NCBI GenBank assembly: GCA_027859055.1 | Contig: JAQIBO010000491.1 | Coordinates: 1-7,426 of the forward strand | Source: Spirochaeta sp. | GTDB lineage: Bacteria > Spirochaetota > Spirochaetia > DSM-27196 > Alkalispirochaetaceae | Length of the DNA stretch: 7,426 bases | Direction of reading: 5' to 3' | Shown: positions 1 to 7,109 of the stretch, piece after piece | How the letters are laid out: each line of letters opens with the position of its first letter | Position numbering within the stretch: position 1 is the stretch's first letter | Translations under genes and position numbers: made by a program | Notes under the pieces: model-generated | Seen by the model: only the letters and a program-made list of their open reading frames with translations | Databases searched by the model: none | What the model was told of the DNA's origin: nothing

Positions 1-500
1 GGGGTGGAGATACCGAGACTGGTGGGGTTGAGGCTGCTCGAGAGCTTGGCACGGTACCGCAGATACGGTTCAGGCCGGCTATCGATCGTAACGGATGTAC
101 TCATCGTGTAACCGGCGGAGGCTTCCAACAGGTCCCGAGGGGTGCGCTCTGCCGCTGCGGCGCTGTCGGGCCATTCATTGAACCCGAGATTTGCGCCGGC
201 GCTGGCGGAGACGGAACCGGTGACCTTGGTGGGCGCGGTGGTCAGGGCCGCGATATCAAGGATGGCGGGCGCGGCGTCTTCGGGCGCAGCGTCGGTCGCA
301 GCGTCCCCGCCTTCGTCTGGTTGCACATCGGTGGAGCTCCCTTCGTCAGCTGTCTCCTCGTCGGGAGCGGAGAAGAGATCGTCAATTTCGACGTACGCAT
401 CGTCGGTGCCGTCGCTCTGCGCAACGACGGAGGACGGACCACCCCACAGACCGCACAAGAACACGGCAACGAGGACAACGCGACCGCTTCCGGGAATCAT
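1..500 (-). CDS. Secreted protein with acidic N-terminal segment, putative outer-membrane protein (partial)
   Basis: The gene starts at the ATG in 498-500 and stays open for 166 codons to the left edge, so its C-terminus is outside the window. The start begins with MIPGSGRVVLVAVFLCGLWG, a signal peptide, with likely cleavage near residues 27-28 (VVAQ). Mature residues 29 to about 85 are rich in D, E, A and S and include the motif VEIDDLFSAPDEE at 37-49. After that the sequence becomes Ser/Ala/Thr-rich with alternating hydrophobic residues (for example TGSVSASAGANLGF), compatible with the first strands of a beta-barrel. The start overlaps the stop of the upstream LolA-like gene by ATGA, so the two are translationally coupled and probably act together in the envelope. 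Signal peptide and coupling are seen directly; the outer-membrane barrel is inference, because most of the protein is missing. I recognise no named family. Confidence 0.75.
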   Translation of the reverse strand, partial: MIPGSGRVVLVAVFLCGLWGGPSSVVAQSDGTDDAYVEIDDLFSAPDEETADEGSSTDVQPDEGGDAATDAAPEDAAPAILDIAALTTAPTKVTGSVSASAGANLGFNEWPDSAAAAERTPRDLLEASAGYTMSTSVTIDSRPEPYLRYRAKLSSSLNPTSLGIST

Positions 501-1339
501 TCGCTCACCCGCTCCAGAAACGTTCGGGAAAAGACCATCTCAGGTACCTCCTGAAAGCTGGGCCGTTCCACCTCAATCAGGGTGCGCTGGTGCTGAAAGC
601 GCCCATCTATCTCACGCCCTCGCAACTCATCCTGAATCACGATCCGCACCGGCACATAGCGGTCACCGATCTGCCGGTAGTTGGGGATCGCGGTAGTCCG
701 CATGTGTCGCCCGGAGAGGCTGTAGTCCTCCGCCTTGCGGACCAGCCCCGTCTCATCGATCCAGATTCGCATCCTGGGAAAGGTCACATCGTCGTGAAGC
801 GCCTCAAGATCGTACACGTCGGTCGCGTAGGCGCCCAGGCGTTCGGTAGTGTGGCCGACGATCCGGTAGTCCTCGGCCAGGCTGGACTGGGTAAAGTCGG
901 AGTTACGCGCGCCGGTGCTCTCAAAGCGGTCTGAGGCGCTAACGGTGGTAAAGCGTCGCGCCACCGGGTCGTACAACGAGAGATTCTCCCCGATCTTGAG
1001 ATACCCCTTCCCTTTGTCCTGCTCCGGCTCCTGGATCAGGATCGTGTAGATATCGTTCCGGTCGCGCCGAAACATCACAAAAACGATCCGGCTGGTCCCC
1101 TCCCCCGGGCGCACCTCCGTCACCGTATACTCCGCGGAGAAATCACGTTCCGGATAGCTCACCAGCGCGTCGGCACGGGCAAGGATCTCCCGGGACGCCC
1201 TGCGGGAGAACGACTGTGCTTGGAGGAAGCTCGGAGATGTCAGAAAAAAGAGGGGAAGGAAAAGGGAGAGAAGGAGGGGAAGGTGGGTAAGATCGAACCT
1301 AAACCGGGAGGCATGGCGTCGGGATCGTTCCTCTGGCAT
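497..1339 (-). CDS. LolA-like outer membrane lipoprotein-sorting protein
   Basis: Exported periplasmic protein of the LolA-like 'outer membrane lipoprotein-sorting protein' family, expected to bind lipid or lipoprotein and assist transfer to the outer membrane. From the chosen start (MPEERSRRHA, 280 residues) there is an Arg-rich n-region, a strongly hydrophobic core at about 19-38 (LPLLLSLFLPLFFL), and probable cleavage around LQAQS at 39-43. No lipobox cysteine is seen. The body contains family-typical elements: RRDRNDIYTILIQEPEQDKG, then KGYLKIGENLSLYDP, then NSDFTQSSL, and a C-terminal half of beta-rich sequence ending ERVSE. The frame stays open upstream to an ATG at 1531, giving 64 extra Arg-rich residues. 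A GGAGG at 1534-1538 is 8 bases before an in-frame ATG at 1523-1525, so a longer product is possible. I prefer 1339 because it places the signal peptide at the N-terminus, though its own ribosome site is weak. The next gene overlaps its stop by 4 bases. Confidence 0.85.
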   Translation of the reverse strand: MPEERSRRHASRFRFDLTHLPLLLSLFLPLFFLTSPSFLQAQSFSRRASREILARADALVSYPERDFSAEYTVTEVRPGEGTSRIVFVMFRRDRNDIYTILIQEPEQDKGKGYLKIGENLSLYDPVARRFTTVSASDRFESTGARNSDFTQSSLAEDYRIVGHTTERLGAYATDVYDLEALHDDVTFPRMRIWIDETGLVRKAEDYSLSGRHMRTTAIPNYRQIGDRYVPVRIVIQDELRGREIDGRFQHQRTLIEVERPSFQEVPEMVFSRTFLERVSE

Positions 1340-1533
1340 CGCCCTGCGGTACGACCCGTATCCGAGCAGCAATCCGTAGGATCGCGACCAGGCGGCTCTG
1401 CGGAGCGTCGGCCCGGCGCTGGTACGGGCCACCCGCCTCGCGGGGCGACTGCGACGCGCGGACTGTCGGGCACGTTCAGGTGAGGTAAGGCTACGTAGGC
1501 CTGGTTGAATCGTCGTGTGCTGCATCGGCATAC

Positions 1534-1574
1534 CCTCCGGGGGGTGAGTATACCACCGATGCGGGAGTTTTCAA
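1534..1574 (-). promoter_or_regulatory. Promoter and ribosome site for the LolA-like gene pair
   Basis: Read on the minus strand, there is a -35 box TTGAAA (1569-1574), a 16-base spacer, and a -10 box TATACT (1547-1552), close to the sigma-70 consensus. The expected transcript start is near 1540, immediately before a GGAGG (1534-1538). That GGAGG is 8 bases from the ATG at 1523-1525 and 2 bases from the ATG at 1529-1531. The leader would be about 15 bases if translation starts there, or about 200 bases if it starts at 1339. Boxes are read directly; activity is inference. Confidence 0.55.
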
Positions 1575-1613
1575 TTGTCACGGTATTGACCGGGGAGTAC
1601 GCACGGCTACCAC
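1575..1613 (+). promoter_or_regulatory. Candidate divergent promoter(s) for the Wzz-like gene
   Basis: Two weak sigma-70-like pairs face right: TTGTCA (1575-1580) with TACGCA (1598-1603), spacer 17, and TTGACC (1586-1591) with TACCAC (1608-1613), spacer 16. The first -35 directly abuts the -35 of the leftward promoter at the palindrome CAATTG (1572-1577), so the two promoters would be back to back. The -10 boxes are poor matches, hence low confidence. Confidence 0.3.
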
Positions 1614-1680
1614 AACGGGGAGCGCCGTGGTAGAGTCGGGCAGAAGAGATTTTTTATATATGCAGCAGGAAGATGAAAAA

Positions 1681-2529
1681 ATGCAGGGGCGGTCTGCCAC
1701 GTACGAAGATGATACGATCAGCCTGGTTGATCTCATCGCGGTGGTGGTGCGGCACCGGACGCTCATTGTAGTCGGTACCGTTGCGATCGCGGTTCTCGCG
1801 GTACTGTACAGCTACATCGGCCCCCGGCTTGGTGTCGCGCCCGAACGCGAGGTTTCATATACCGCGGAGCAGCGGATCGTCACCGCGCACCTACCGGCAG
1901 CGCTTGCGGAGCACGTCTCTTTTGATCCCGTCGCGGTCGTACGGGAGACGCTCGCCGGAAGCGATGCTTCGGTTACGGAGGCGCGGTCGGGCGATACGGT
2001 GACGTTCACCGTTTCCGTCTCCGCCGGAGATCGGCAATCAGCAGAGCAGCGCTTGGGGACGCAGGTCGCGGTGTCGCGGGACCAGTTTGCCGCCGCTGTC
2101 GGTGAAACGCTCCAACCGGTAGTAGCGTCGTACGACGCCGCGATCGATGAGGCCAGGCGGGCAATCACCGCGGTCTCTACGGACCTGCTCACCGCCGGTC
2201 TCTCCGCGGCGGGTGGGCAGAATGCGCAGAGCGTCGGTACTTACGCGGAAACGGTGGGTGTTGCGGGGGTACAAACTCTCGTAGACACGATCACGCTGCG
2301 CAACCGTATCGCCGGATTATTGTCCCAGCCGGCGGCGCTAATAACGGTCTCTGCGCCGACCGTCGATTCTGCCACAACGGGTAATAACCCATCGATGCTC
2401 GTAGTCATCGCAACGATCACCGCGTTCTTTCTTGCCGTGTTTCTCGCGTTTGTGCTGGAGTATATCCGGCGGGTACGGATGGACCCGGAAGAGGTGGACA
2501 AACTACGCGCTGCCTGGAGGCGGCAATAG
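1681..2529 (+). CDS. Wzz/chain-length-determinant-like inner-membrane protein
   Basis: Polysaccharide co-polymerase-like protein of the Wzz family, which sets polysaccharide chain length or supports export at the inner membrane. From ATG 1681 (282 residues) the N-terminus reads DDTISLVDLIAVVVRHRT at about 11-28, the usual Wzz entry into a first membrane helix (about 28-46, LIVVGTVAIAVLAVLYSYIG). A periplasmic region of roughly 190 residues follows, then a second helix at about 239-262 (MLVVIATITAFFLAVFLAFV) and a short basic cytoplasmic tail (YIRRVRMDPEEVDKLRAAWR). There is no C-terminal tyrosine-kinase domain. Start choice: ATG 1681 has AGGAAG (1667-1672) at 8 bases; ATG 1660 and GTG 1627 (GGGGAG at 1617-1622, spacer 4) are in-frame alternatives. 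It is alone here: no glycosyltransferase, flippase or polymerase gene is in the window. Topology is seen; family assignment is fairly secure; the polymer it acts on is unknown. Confidence 0.75.
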   Translation: MQGRSATYEDDTISLVDLIAVVVRHRTLIVVGTVAIAVLAVLYSYIGPRLGVAPEREVSYTAEQRIVTAHLPAALAEHVSFDPVAVVRETLAGSDASVTEARSGDTVTFTVSVSAGDRQSAEQRLGTQVAVSRDQFAAAVGETLQPVVASYDAAIDEARRAITAVSTDLLTAGLSAAGGQNAQSVGTYAETVGVAGVQTLVDTITLRNRIAGLLSQPAALITVSAPTVDSATTGNNPSMLVVIATITAFFLAVFLAFVLEYIRRVRMDPEEVDKLRAAWRRQ

Positions 2530-2561
2530 TCGGGTTGTAATCATCGCGTCCACGTTGGGTC

Positions 2562-3611
2562 TTATGCAAACCCTACGGTGAACAGGGGTAGTTGTGTGCC
2601 AGGTATCGGCGATCGGGTACCGTTGGCGTCGTGGTACAGGACAATTTTCCGGTCGTAGGTGACATCTTTGAACTGGGTCCTGCCTTTTCGCTTCCCGCCG
2701 ATCTCCACTACCGTTTCTACTCCATCACATGAGAGGATGTAGTCGGGGGTTTTGGCGCCGCGGGTTGACTTGAGATAGTCGATCTCTACCCCGTGTTGCC
2801 GCATCGCCAGGACAAAGAACTCTTCCCTCAGCGCGCCGATCGCCTGGTCGTAGTCCTGATATAGAAGGCGATACGGGAGCTGCAGCAGCACCTTGGGCTC
2901 TTTGAGGACGTTGGACCCCCGGGGCATTACGCGGTGAACCACAAAGGCACCCTCGAGGTACTCGAGGTACTGCTCCGCTTTGTACTTGGTGATGCCAACG
3001 TTCTTGGCCACAGAGGAATAGCTGATACCGTCAACGCCGGATCGGCCGATAAACCGCACTACCTTTCGAAGGGCGTCCAACTCGTCGATCGAGATATGCG
3101 GGTGAATCGACGGTATGTCGCCGGTAATAACTTTCTGAAGAATAGACTCGAACAGTTCCCGGTTTGCACCGGGTTCCAACATAAAGGGATATAACCCACC
3201 GCTCAGATAATCGGCAAAACTCGACCCTGTCCGAAGGTACTCGGCAGGGACACCCTGTCCACACAACTGAGGGAGCGGGAGCGGTTCCATCAGCGATCGG
3301 CCGATAAACCATAGGTATTCGCGATACGAAAACGGCTGGAGTCGGACACCGACTACCCGGCGCGCGAGGTCCCAGGCGGACGCCGCGAGGGCCAACGCGA
3401 CGGAACTGGTGCATACAACGTGAATCGGCAGAAAATCATAGATTCGCTTGAGGTGTCCGGCGGAGTCACGGACGAAGTGGATCTCATCGATGTAGAACCG
3501 GGTTATGCCGAACGATACGTGGATCGTTCGGACGAGAGAAAAGAGGTCAACATCCCGATCCAGACTGTCGGCGGAAAGGTACAGAGCGTCGTCGTACCGC
3601 GTGCGGTACAT
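2562..3611 (-). pseudogene. DUF4143-type AAA ATPase lacking the P-loop (N-terminally truncated)
   Basis: Homolog of bacterial AAA ATPases that carry a DUF4143-type C-terminal domain; their cellular role is poorly defined. The 349-residue ORF begins at what should be residue 50 or so of the family, since no Walker A motif (GxxGxGKT) exists in it. Walker B is intact at 38-46 (RFYIDEIHF), as is a sensor-like VVCTSS at 65-70 and the following SYREYLWF at 95-102. A winged-helix-like part covers about 183-225, and the C-terminal domain has PD at 289-290 and EIGGKRKGR at 303-311, resembling a PD-(D/E)xK core. An in-frame TAG lies two codons before the ATG, and the 102 bases up to the permease stop contain no P-loop in any frame. 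No Shine-Dalgarno precedes the start. The rest of the frame is undamaged, so the deletion may be recent or a P-loop-less protein may still be made. It converges with the Wzz-like gene, 32 bases apart. Family recognition is firm; pseudogene status is inference. Confidence 0.7.
2952..2969. repeat. 9-base tandem duplication CTCGAGGTA x2
   Basis: Two perfect adjacent copies of CTCGAGGTA lie inside the AAA ATPase gene and give the peptide repeat EYLEYLE on the minus strand. It is in frame and in an amphipathic helix, so it may be neutral. Confidence 0.6.
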
Positions 3612-3630
3612 GTACTATAAACTATCATTT

Positions 3631-3655
3631 CGTCAAATGGTTGAACGTTTTGACG
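3631..3655. promoter_or_regulatory. 25-base dyad in the permease/ATPase intergenic gap
   Basis: Arms CGTCAAATGGTT (3631-3642) and AACGTTTTGACG (3644-3655) are inverted repeats matching at 10 of 12 positions around a single central G. It sits in a gap (3612-3713) visibly richer in A+T than the flanking genes. No T-run follows the dyad on either strand, so a standard intrinsic terminator is unlikely. An operator, or the scar of a lost element, are possible readings. A partial extra GTCAAA lies at about 3676-3681. Confidence 0.4.
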
Positions 3656-3713
3656 TGCAATTTGTCGAATCGTTGGTCAAAATACGGCTGCATTTCATAG
3701 CATACGCCGAGAC

Positions 3714-5135
3714 TCACGTTTCCTGCCGCATCGCCTCGACTGGGTGGATCGCCCCGGCGCGGACCGCTGCGCGCCCCGCGCCGGCCACGCTTGCACCGAT
3801 CACTAAGGCGGCAATCGCGAAAAGACTCCACGCGGGGATCGTCCACGCCAGGCGCCCGGCGGTCAGAAAGAGGGTGGTGAACGCGTTGGGGGGAAAGGTT
3901 ACCCACCGTTCCACGCCCCAGAGAAGTCCGACGCCCAATGCGCCGCCGACCACTACCGCGGTACCGCCCAAAAAGATCGCCTCGATCAGGAAGAAGAGCA
4001 CGGTGCGAGGGCGCTGCATCCCCATCGCGCGCAAGGTACCGATCTCACGGGTACGCTCCCAGACCACCATCGTATAGGTATTACTCACCCCCACCACTAC
4101 GATCCCCAGGAAGAGGACCATGATCGCCCCGGCGATGATCGTGATCGCGGTGAGGAGTTCTGTGATCTCCGCGAGCTGGGCGCCGACGGTTACGACGCCG
4201 TATTGTCGTTGTTCTCGTTTGGCGCTGGCGGCGTTCTCGTAGGCGGTGCGGTCGGTAAGGACGGGAAAAACAGGGAGACCCGCGGCGGCGAGCTCCTCGG
4301 TGAGGGCGGAGGCGATCATAAACTCGCCGTTTTGGGTGGGGGCGCCGGCCGGCGCAGCACTATTGTCTTGCGGGTCCGCGCTCTGGCTCGGCTTGGTGTC
4401 CCCGCCGATGCGCGGCAGCGCGACACCAACATCGGAGGAGAGGTAGAGGCCGATCTCGTTGACGTTGTCCTCCGGGGCCTCGCGGAGACCGTTGAGGGCG
4501 CGGCGGTGGAGGTAGGTGGTGTAGCCAAAGAAGCTCGTCTCGTTGTAGATGCCGGCGACGATGTAGTCTCCGGTGTTGATCCGGCGGCGGTCGCTACGGA
4601 TCGAGATCGTGAGCTCTTCCCCTACGGCGATACCGAGGTGATCGGCGGTGGCGCTTGATATCAGCACGGCGGTCTCATCGCCATCTTCCGGGACGCCGCC
4701 TTGGACAAAGTCGAAATCGGCGAGGACGGGGCGCTCCCGCTGCCACTCTACCCCGACGAGGCGGCGCTGGCGTGTCCAGTATCCGACGTAGAACAGTTCG
4801 ATCCCGAGAGTATCGTAGTGTGTGCTGCGCTGGGAGACGGTGGTAACGATCCCCGGTCCCTGATCGCGGGCAAACGTCTCAGCGACGGAGAGGACGGTAT
4901 CTGCGTCGGGGATCGTGGAACCACCGGAACCGTCAAACCCGAGCACCACCAGATCGCCTGCAAAATAACGGCTCGCTTTGGTGCGTACCGCCTCCTGGAG
5001 GCCAAAGAGGGTTCCGGTAACAAAGACCAGGGCTACAGAGATCACGACGAGGGCGATGAGGAGGACACGGTAGCGCTTGAGGTTGCGGCTGTAGTTGCGC
5101 CACGCCGCGGTGATAAAGGCGATGATCCCACTCAC
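3714..5135 (-). CDS. ABC transporter permease, MacB/LolCE (FtsX-like) type, second of pair
   Basis: Inner-membrane permease of the MacB/LolC/LolE class, 473 residues. Topology is the standard four-helix plan: one N-terminal helix at about 23-45 (VLLIALVVISVALVFVTGTL), a large periplasmic domain (about 46-320), then three helices at about 323-356, 379-405 and 430-455. Between helices 2 and 3 lies the cytoplasmic coupling motif WERTREIGTLRAMGMQR (359-375), which in this family contacts the ATPase subunit. The C-terminus AIHPVEAMRQET is the typical short FtsX-family ending. The periplasmic domain has a polar, low-complexity stretch at about 245-270 (DTKPSQSADPQDNSAAPAGA). Its ATG (5133-5135) overlaps the TGA of the upstream permease (5132-5134), indicating translational coupling and a heterodimeric channel. 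The exact substrate (lipoprotein, lipid or peptide) cannot be told from sequence; the LolA-like neighbour favours lipoproteins. Confidence 0.9.
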   Translation of the reverse strand: MSGIIAFITAAWRNYSRNLKRYRVLLIALVVISVALVFVTGTLFGLQEAVRTKASRYFAGDLVVLGFDGSGGSTIPDADTVLSVAETFARDQGPGIVTTVSQRSTHYDTLGIELFYVGYWTRQRRLVGVEWQRERPVLADFDFVQGGVPEDGDETAVLISSATADHLGIAVGEELTISIRSDRRRINTGDYIVAGIYNETSFFGYTTYLHRRALNGLREAPEDNVNEIGLYLSSDVGVALPRIGGDTKPSQSADPQDNSAAPAGAPTQNGEFMIASALTEELAAAGLPVFPVLTDRTAYENAASAKREQRQYGVVTVGAQLAEITELLTAITIIAGAIMVLFLGIVVVGVSNTYTMVVWERTREIGTLRAMGMQRPRTVLFFLIEAIFLGGTAVVVGGALGVGLLWGVERWVTFPPNAFTTLFLTAGRLAWTIPAWSLFAIAALVIGASVAGAGRAAVRAGAIHPVEAMRQET

Positions 5136-6634
5136 GCCGCCATCGCCTCCCGGGGGCTCACCGCAAAGGCACGTTTGAGGGGATAGAGGACGCTCACCCC
5201 CGCGAGCGCCACCGCAGCACCGATATGATTGAGAACCAGAGATACGGTAACGGTACCGGTAATCGGCTCCCCACCAAAGAGGATCTGGATGTACTGGTTA
5301 TCGATCACGATCGCGGCGTCGCTGAGGGCGCCAACGGCGTAGGAGCCGAGGACGATACCGATGAGACCCGCTCCGGTGACGACGATGAGGGTCTCCAGGG
5401 CGATCATCGCGCCTACCCGACCACGGCTCCCACCCAGGGCGCGCATCGTCCCGATCTCTTTGGTGCGCTCCAATACGGAGAGGACCAACGCGTTGGTTGC
5501 GACGATCGCCGCGCCGATTGCGACAAACACGAGGCCCGCGTTAAAGAGGATCTGGAGGTAGCGCACCAGGGAGGCGTTGCCACCGACGGTACGGTACCAG
5601 TCGCGGACGCGGTACCCGGCGTCCTCGGTGTACCCATCGTGCTGTAAACGATCGATCACGGTACCGCGATCATCGCGGTCGTAGAGGGAAACGAGGATAA
5701 AGTTCCACGTACCGGGGATGATATCGGAACCGACGCCGGCGGGTGTAGCGTCGGTCGACTGTCCTGGAATGTCGGGGCCCGTCCCGTCACCTGTGTCCCC
5801 ACCGCTGTCCGCGGTACCGCCACCGAGAAGAGCGTCTATATCGATCCCGAGGGCGTCGCCATCGGCGGAGCCGTCATCGGAGGCGCTGGACCCAAACAGG
5901 TCGTCCACCTCTGCACCAAAGATATCGGTATCCTCATCATCGAGGATAATCTCATCGGCGCCCCCGCCGTAGGTATACCCTGCGAGGGAGCGCGCGGTCT
6001 CAGCGTCCAACAGAGCTACGGTATTGAGGACACTATCCTCCACGGGGTAGGCAAACACACCCGTCACCGGTACCTCTCGGATCGTAAAGGTCCGCCCCGT
6101 TTGAGTAGTGATCACCGCCAGACGGCCGATACGCTCAGACGGAGGGGTGCCATCATCCTGTACCACCATACCCGGCTGACCGTTACGCGGAAGTTCGCCT
6201 GCAATCAACACCAGGTCGGGAAGGAGTGCGGCGTATTGATCGCCGTCGATCCCAAAGAGCGTACGGGACTGCCTGCGCCCGGCAAGATCAACCACGGCCG
6301 AGACGGAGACAACGCCCGCTGCGGCGCGGACCTCGGGATATTGCTGGAGTGGGGTAAAGAGCTCGGCGGAGGCGGGGATCGCGTCGGGGATAAGGTATTG
6401 GCCGATGAGGAGCTGGTCGGAACCAAAGATCGTGAAATTGGTCTCTGAAGCGGAGGAGATGCTGAGATCGCCGGAGACGAGGCGGGCGTAGGTCTGGTAG
6501 AGGCTGGTACCGGAGGCGGCAAGGATCGCGTTGCCCACAACCATCGCGGTAAAGACGGCGACAATGATAACGATCATCGGTATCAGGCGGCGGAGGTTGC
6601 GCAGAACGTTGCGGAGAACGAGAACGATCAACAT
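5132..6634 (-). CDS. ABC transporter permease, MacB/LolCE (FtsX-like) type, first of pair
   Basis: Partner permease, 500 residues, same plan. Helix 1 is at about 17-39 (LIPMIVIIVAVFTAMVVGNA), the periplasmic domain spans about 40-358, and helices lie at about 361-387, 407-432 and 464-483. The coupling motif ERTKEIGTMRALGGSRGRV is at 389-407, and the C-terminus is AVSPREAMAA. An unusual acidic, Gly/Asp/Ser/Thr-rich insertion occupies about 226-305, including AEVDDLFGSSASDDGSADG and later GGGTADSGGDTGDG; typical family members lack a segment this long and this charged. The start ATG (6632-6634) has no recognisable Shine-Dalgarno (the bases before it are pyrimidine-rich), but MLIVLVLRNVLRNLRR is a normal family N-terminus. 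No clear promoter is visible in the 115 bases upstream. No ABC ATPase gene is adjacent on either side, so the ATP-binding subunit must be encoded elsewhere or has been lost. Confidence 0.9.
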   Translation of the reverse strand: MLIVLVLRNVLRNLRRLIPMIVIIVAVFTAMVVGNAILAASGTSLYQTYARLVSGDLSISSASETNFTIFGSDQLLIGQYLIPDAIPASAELFTPLQQYPEVRAAAGVVSVSAVVDLAGRRQSRTLFGIDGDQYAALLPDLVLIAGELPRNGQPGMVVQDDGTPPSERIGRLAVITTQTGRTFTIREVPVTGVFAYPVEDSVLNTVALLDAETARSLAGYTYGGGADEIILDDEDTDIFGAEVDDLFGSSASDDGSADGDALGIDIDALLGGGTADSGGDTGDGTGPDIPGQSTDATPAGVGSDIIPGTWNFILVSLYDRDDRGTVIDRLQHDGYTEDAGYRVRDWYRTVGGNASLVRYLQILFNAGLVFVAIGAAIVATNALVLSVLERTKEIGTMRALGGSRGRVGAMIALETLIVVTGAGLIGIVLGSYAVGALSDAAIVIDNQYIQILFGGEPITGTVTVSLVLNHIGAAVALAGVSVLYPLKRAFAVSPREAMAA

Positions 6635-6749
6635 GCAGGAGAGAGGCTATCACGGAGGCGGGAGGGTGTGGTAGAGGTGGGAGGGCCACCACCGACATCC
6701 ACCATAGGTGTGACCGTTGGAACTTCTTTCCCTATCAGGTTGATGAATA
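6635..6749. other. Short gap upstream of the permease pair
   Basis: These 115 bases separate the truncated toxin from the permeases. The only structure seen is a small inverted repeat, TTGAT/ATCAA (6740-6744 and 6749-6753), overlapping the toxin stop codon. I find no convincing -35/-10 pair for the permease operon, and no small gene. Confidence 0.4.
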
Positions 6750-7109
6750 TCAATGCGCCTTTGGCTCCATCAACGGCGCTCCAAAACCAAGAAGCGCCGC
6801 GCATTGGTTCATGCGGGTGTCTAAGGACCAGACCGACACACGTCCGGGATCGGCGTCAGGAAACTCGGTGATCAACCAGCGCTCTGCCGACGCCAAATGG
6901 ATCGCATCGAGAGACCGGACGACCAGCGGATAGGGCCCCTCAGCCCGCCGAAGCACGGGTTCCGTAAGTCTGATCGAGGCGATGCGTGTCGCGATACGCG
7001 CGAACCGGTGCTGCGCCGCCGTAGTGGCAACGGTAGAAAGACGATCGGTCTGCAGGGCACGGTACAATCCGCGGGCGACCTCCGTCCATAAAATCCGGCT
7101 GGACGCCAC
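6750..7109 (-). pseudogene. VapC-type PIN-domain toxin, N-terminally truncated
   Basis: The C-terminal two thirds of a PIN-domain ribonuclease of the VapC toxin family. Visible family landmarks, counted from the GTG at 7109, are SSRILWTEVARGLYRAL (3-19, with the conserved Glu of the second acidic position), then VVRSLDAIHLASAERW (63-78, the LDAxHLA signature with the third acidic residue), then VWSLDTRMNQCAALLGFG (92-109), the usual C-terminal strand and helix. The N-terminal 40 or so residues with the first catalytic Asp (the xDTSA strand) are absent, and the frame meets a stop within 35 bases upstream. Instead, IS3-family transposase sequence begins at about the same place on the other strand. 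No VapB antitoxin gene is present on the 5' side. Loss of the first active-site Asp should abolish nuclease activity. It probably marks a deletion associated with the insertion sequence. Confidence 0.75.

Noticed and set aside
142..696. A plus-strand open frame of 184 codons at the left end
   Set aside because: It is Ser/Pro/Ala-rich without any family resemblance and lies opposite the secreted protein and the end of the LolA-like gene, both of which have clear protein features.
1242..1283. A purine-only run of about 42 bases with several G-tracts, resembling a G-quadruplex or triplex-forming tract
   Set aside because: It is the complement of the Leu/Phe/Pro/Ser-rich signal peptide codons of the LolA-like gene, which explains it. 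The loops between G-tracts are also long.
1783..1790. GCGATCGC octamer resembling the cyanobacterial HIP1 repeat
   Set aside because: I noticed it only once, and the sequence is generally rich in GATC-containing codons, so it carries no taxonomic weight.
2530..2561. Possible bidirectional terminator between the convergent Wzz-like and ATPase genes
   Set aside because: No stem with a following T-run is visible in these 32 bases.
4203..5186. Several long plus-strand frames rich in Gly, Asp and Glu within the permease genes
   Set aside because: They are antisense shadows produced by high-GC codon bias; the minus-strand permeases have full topology and conserved motifs.
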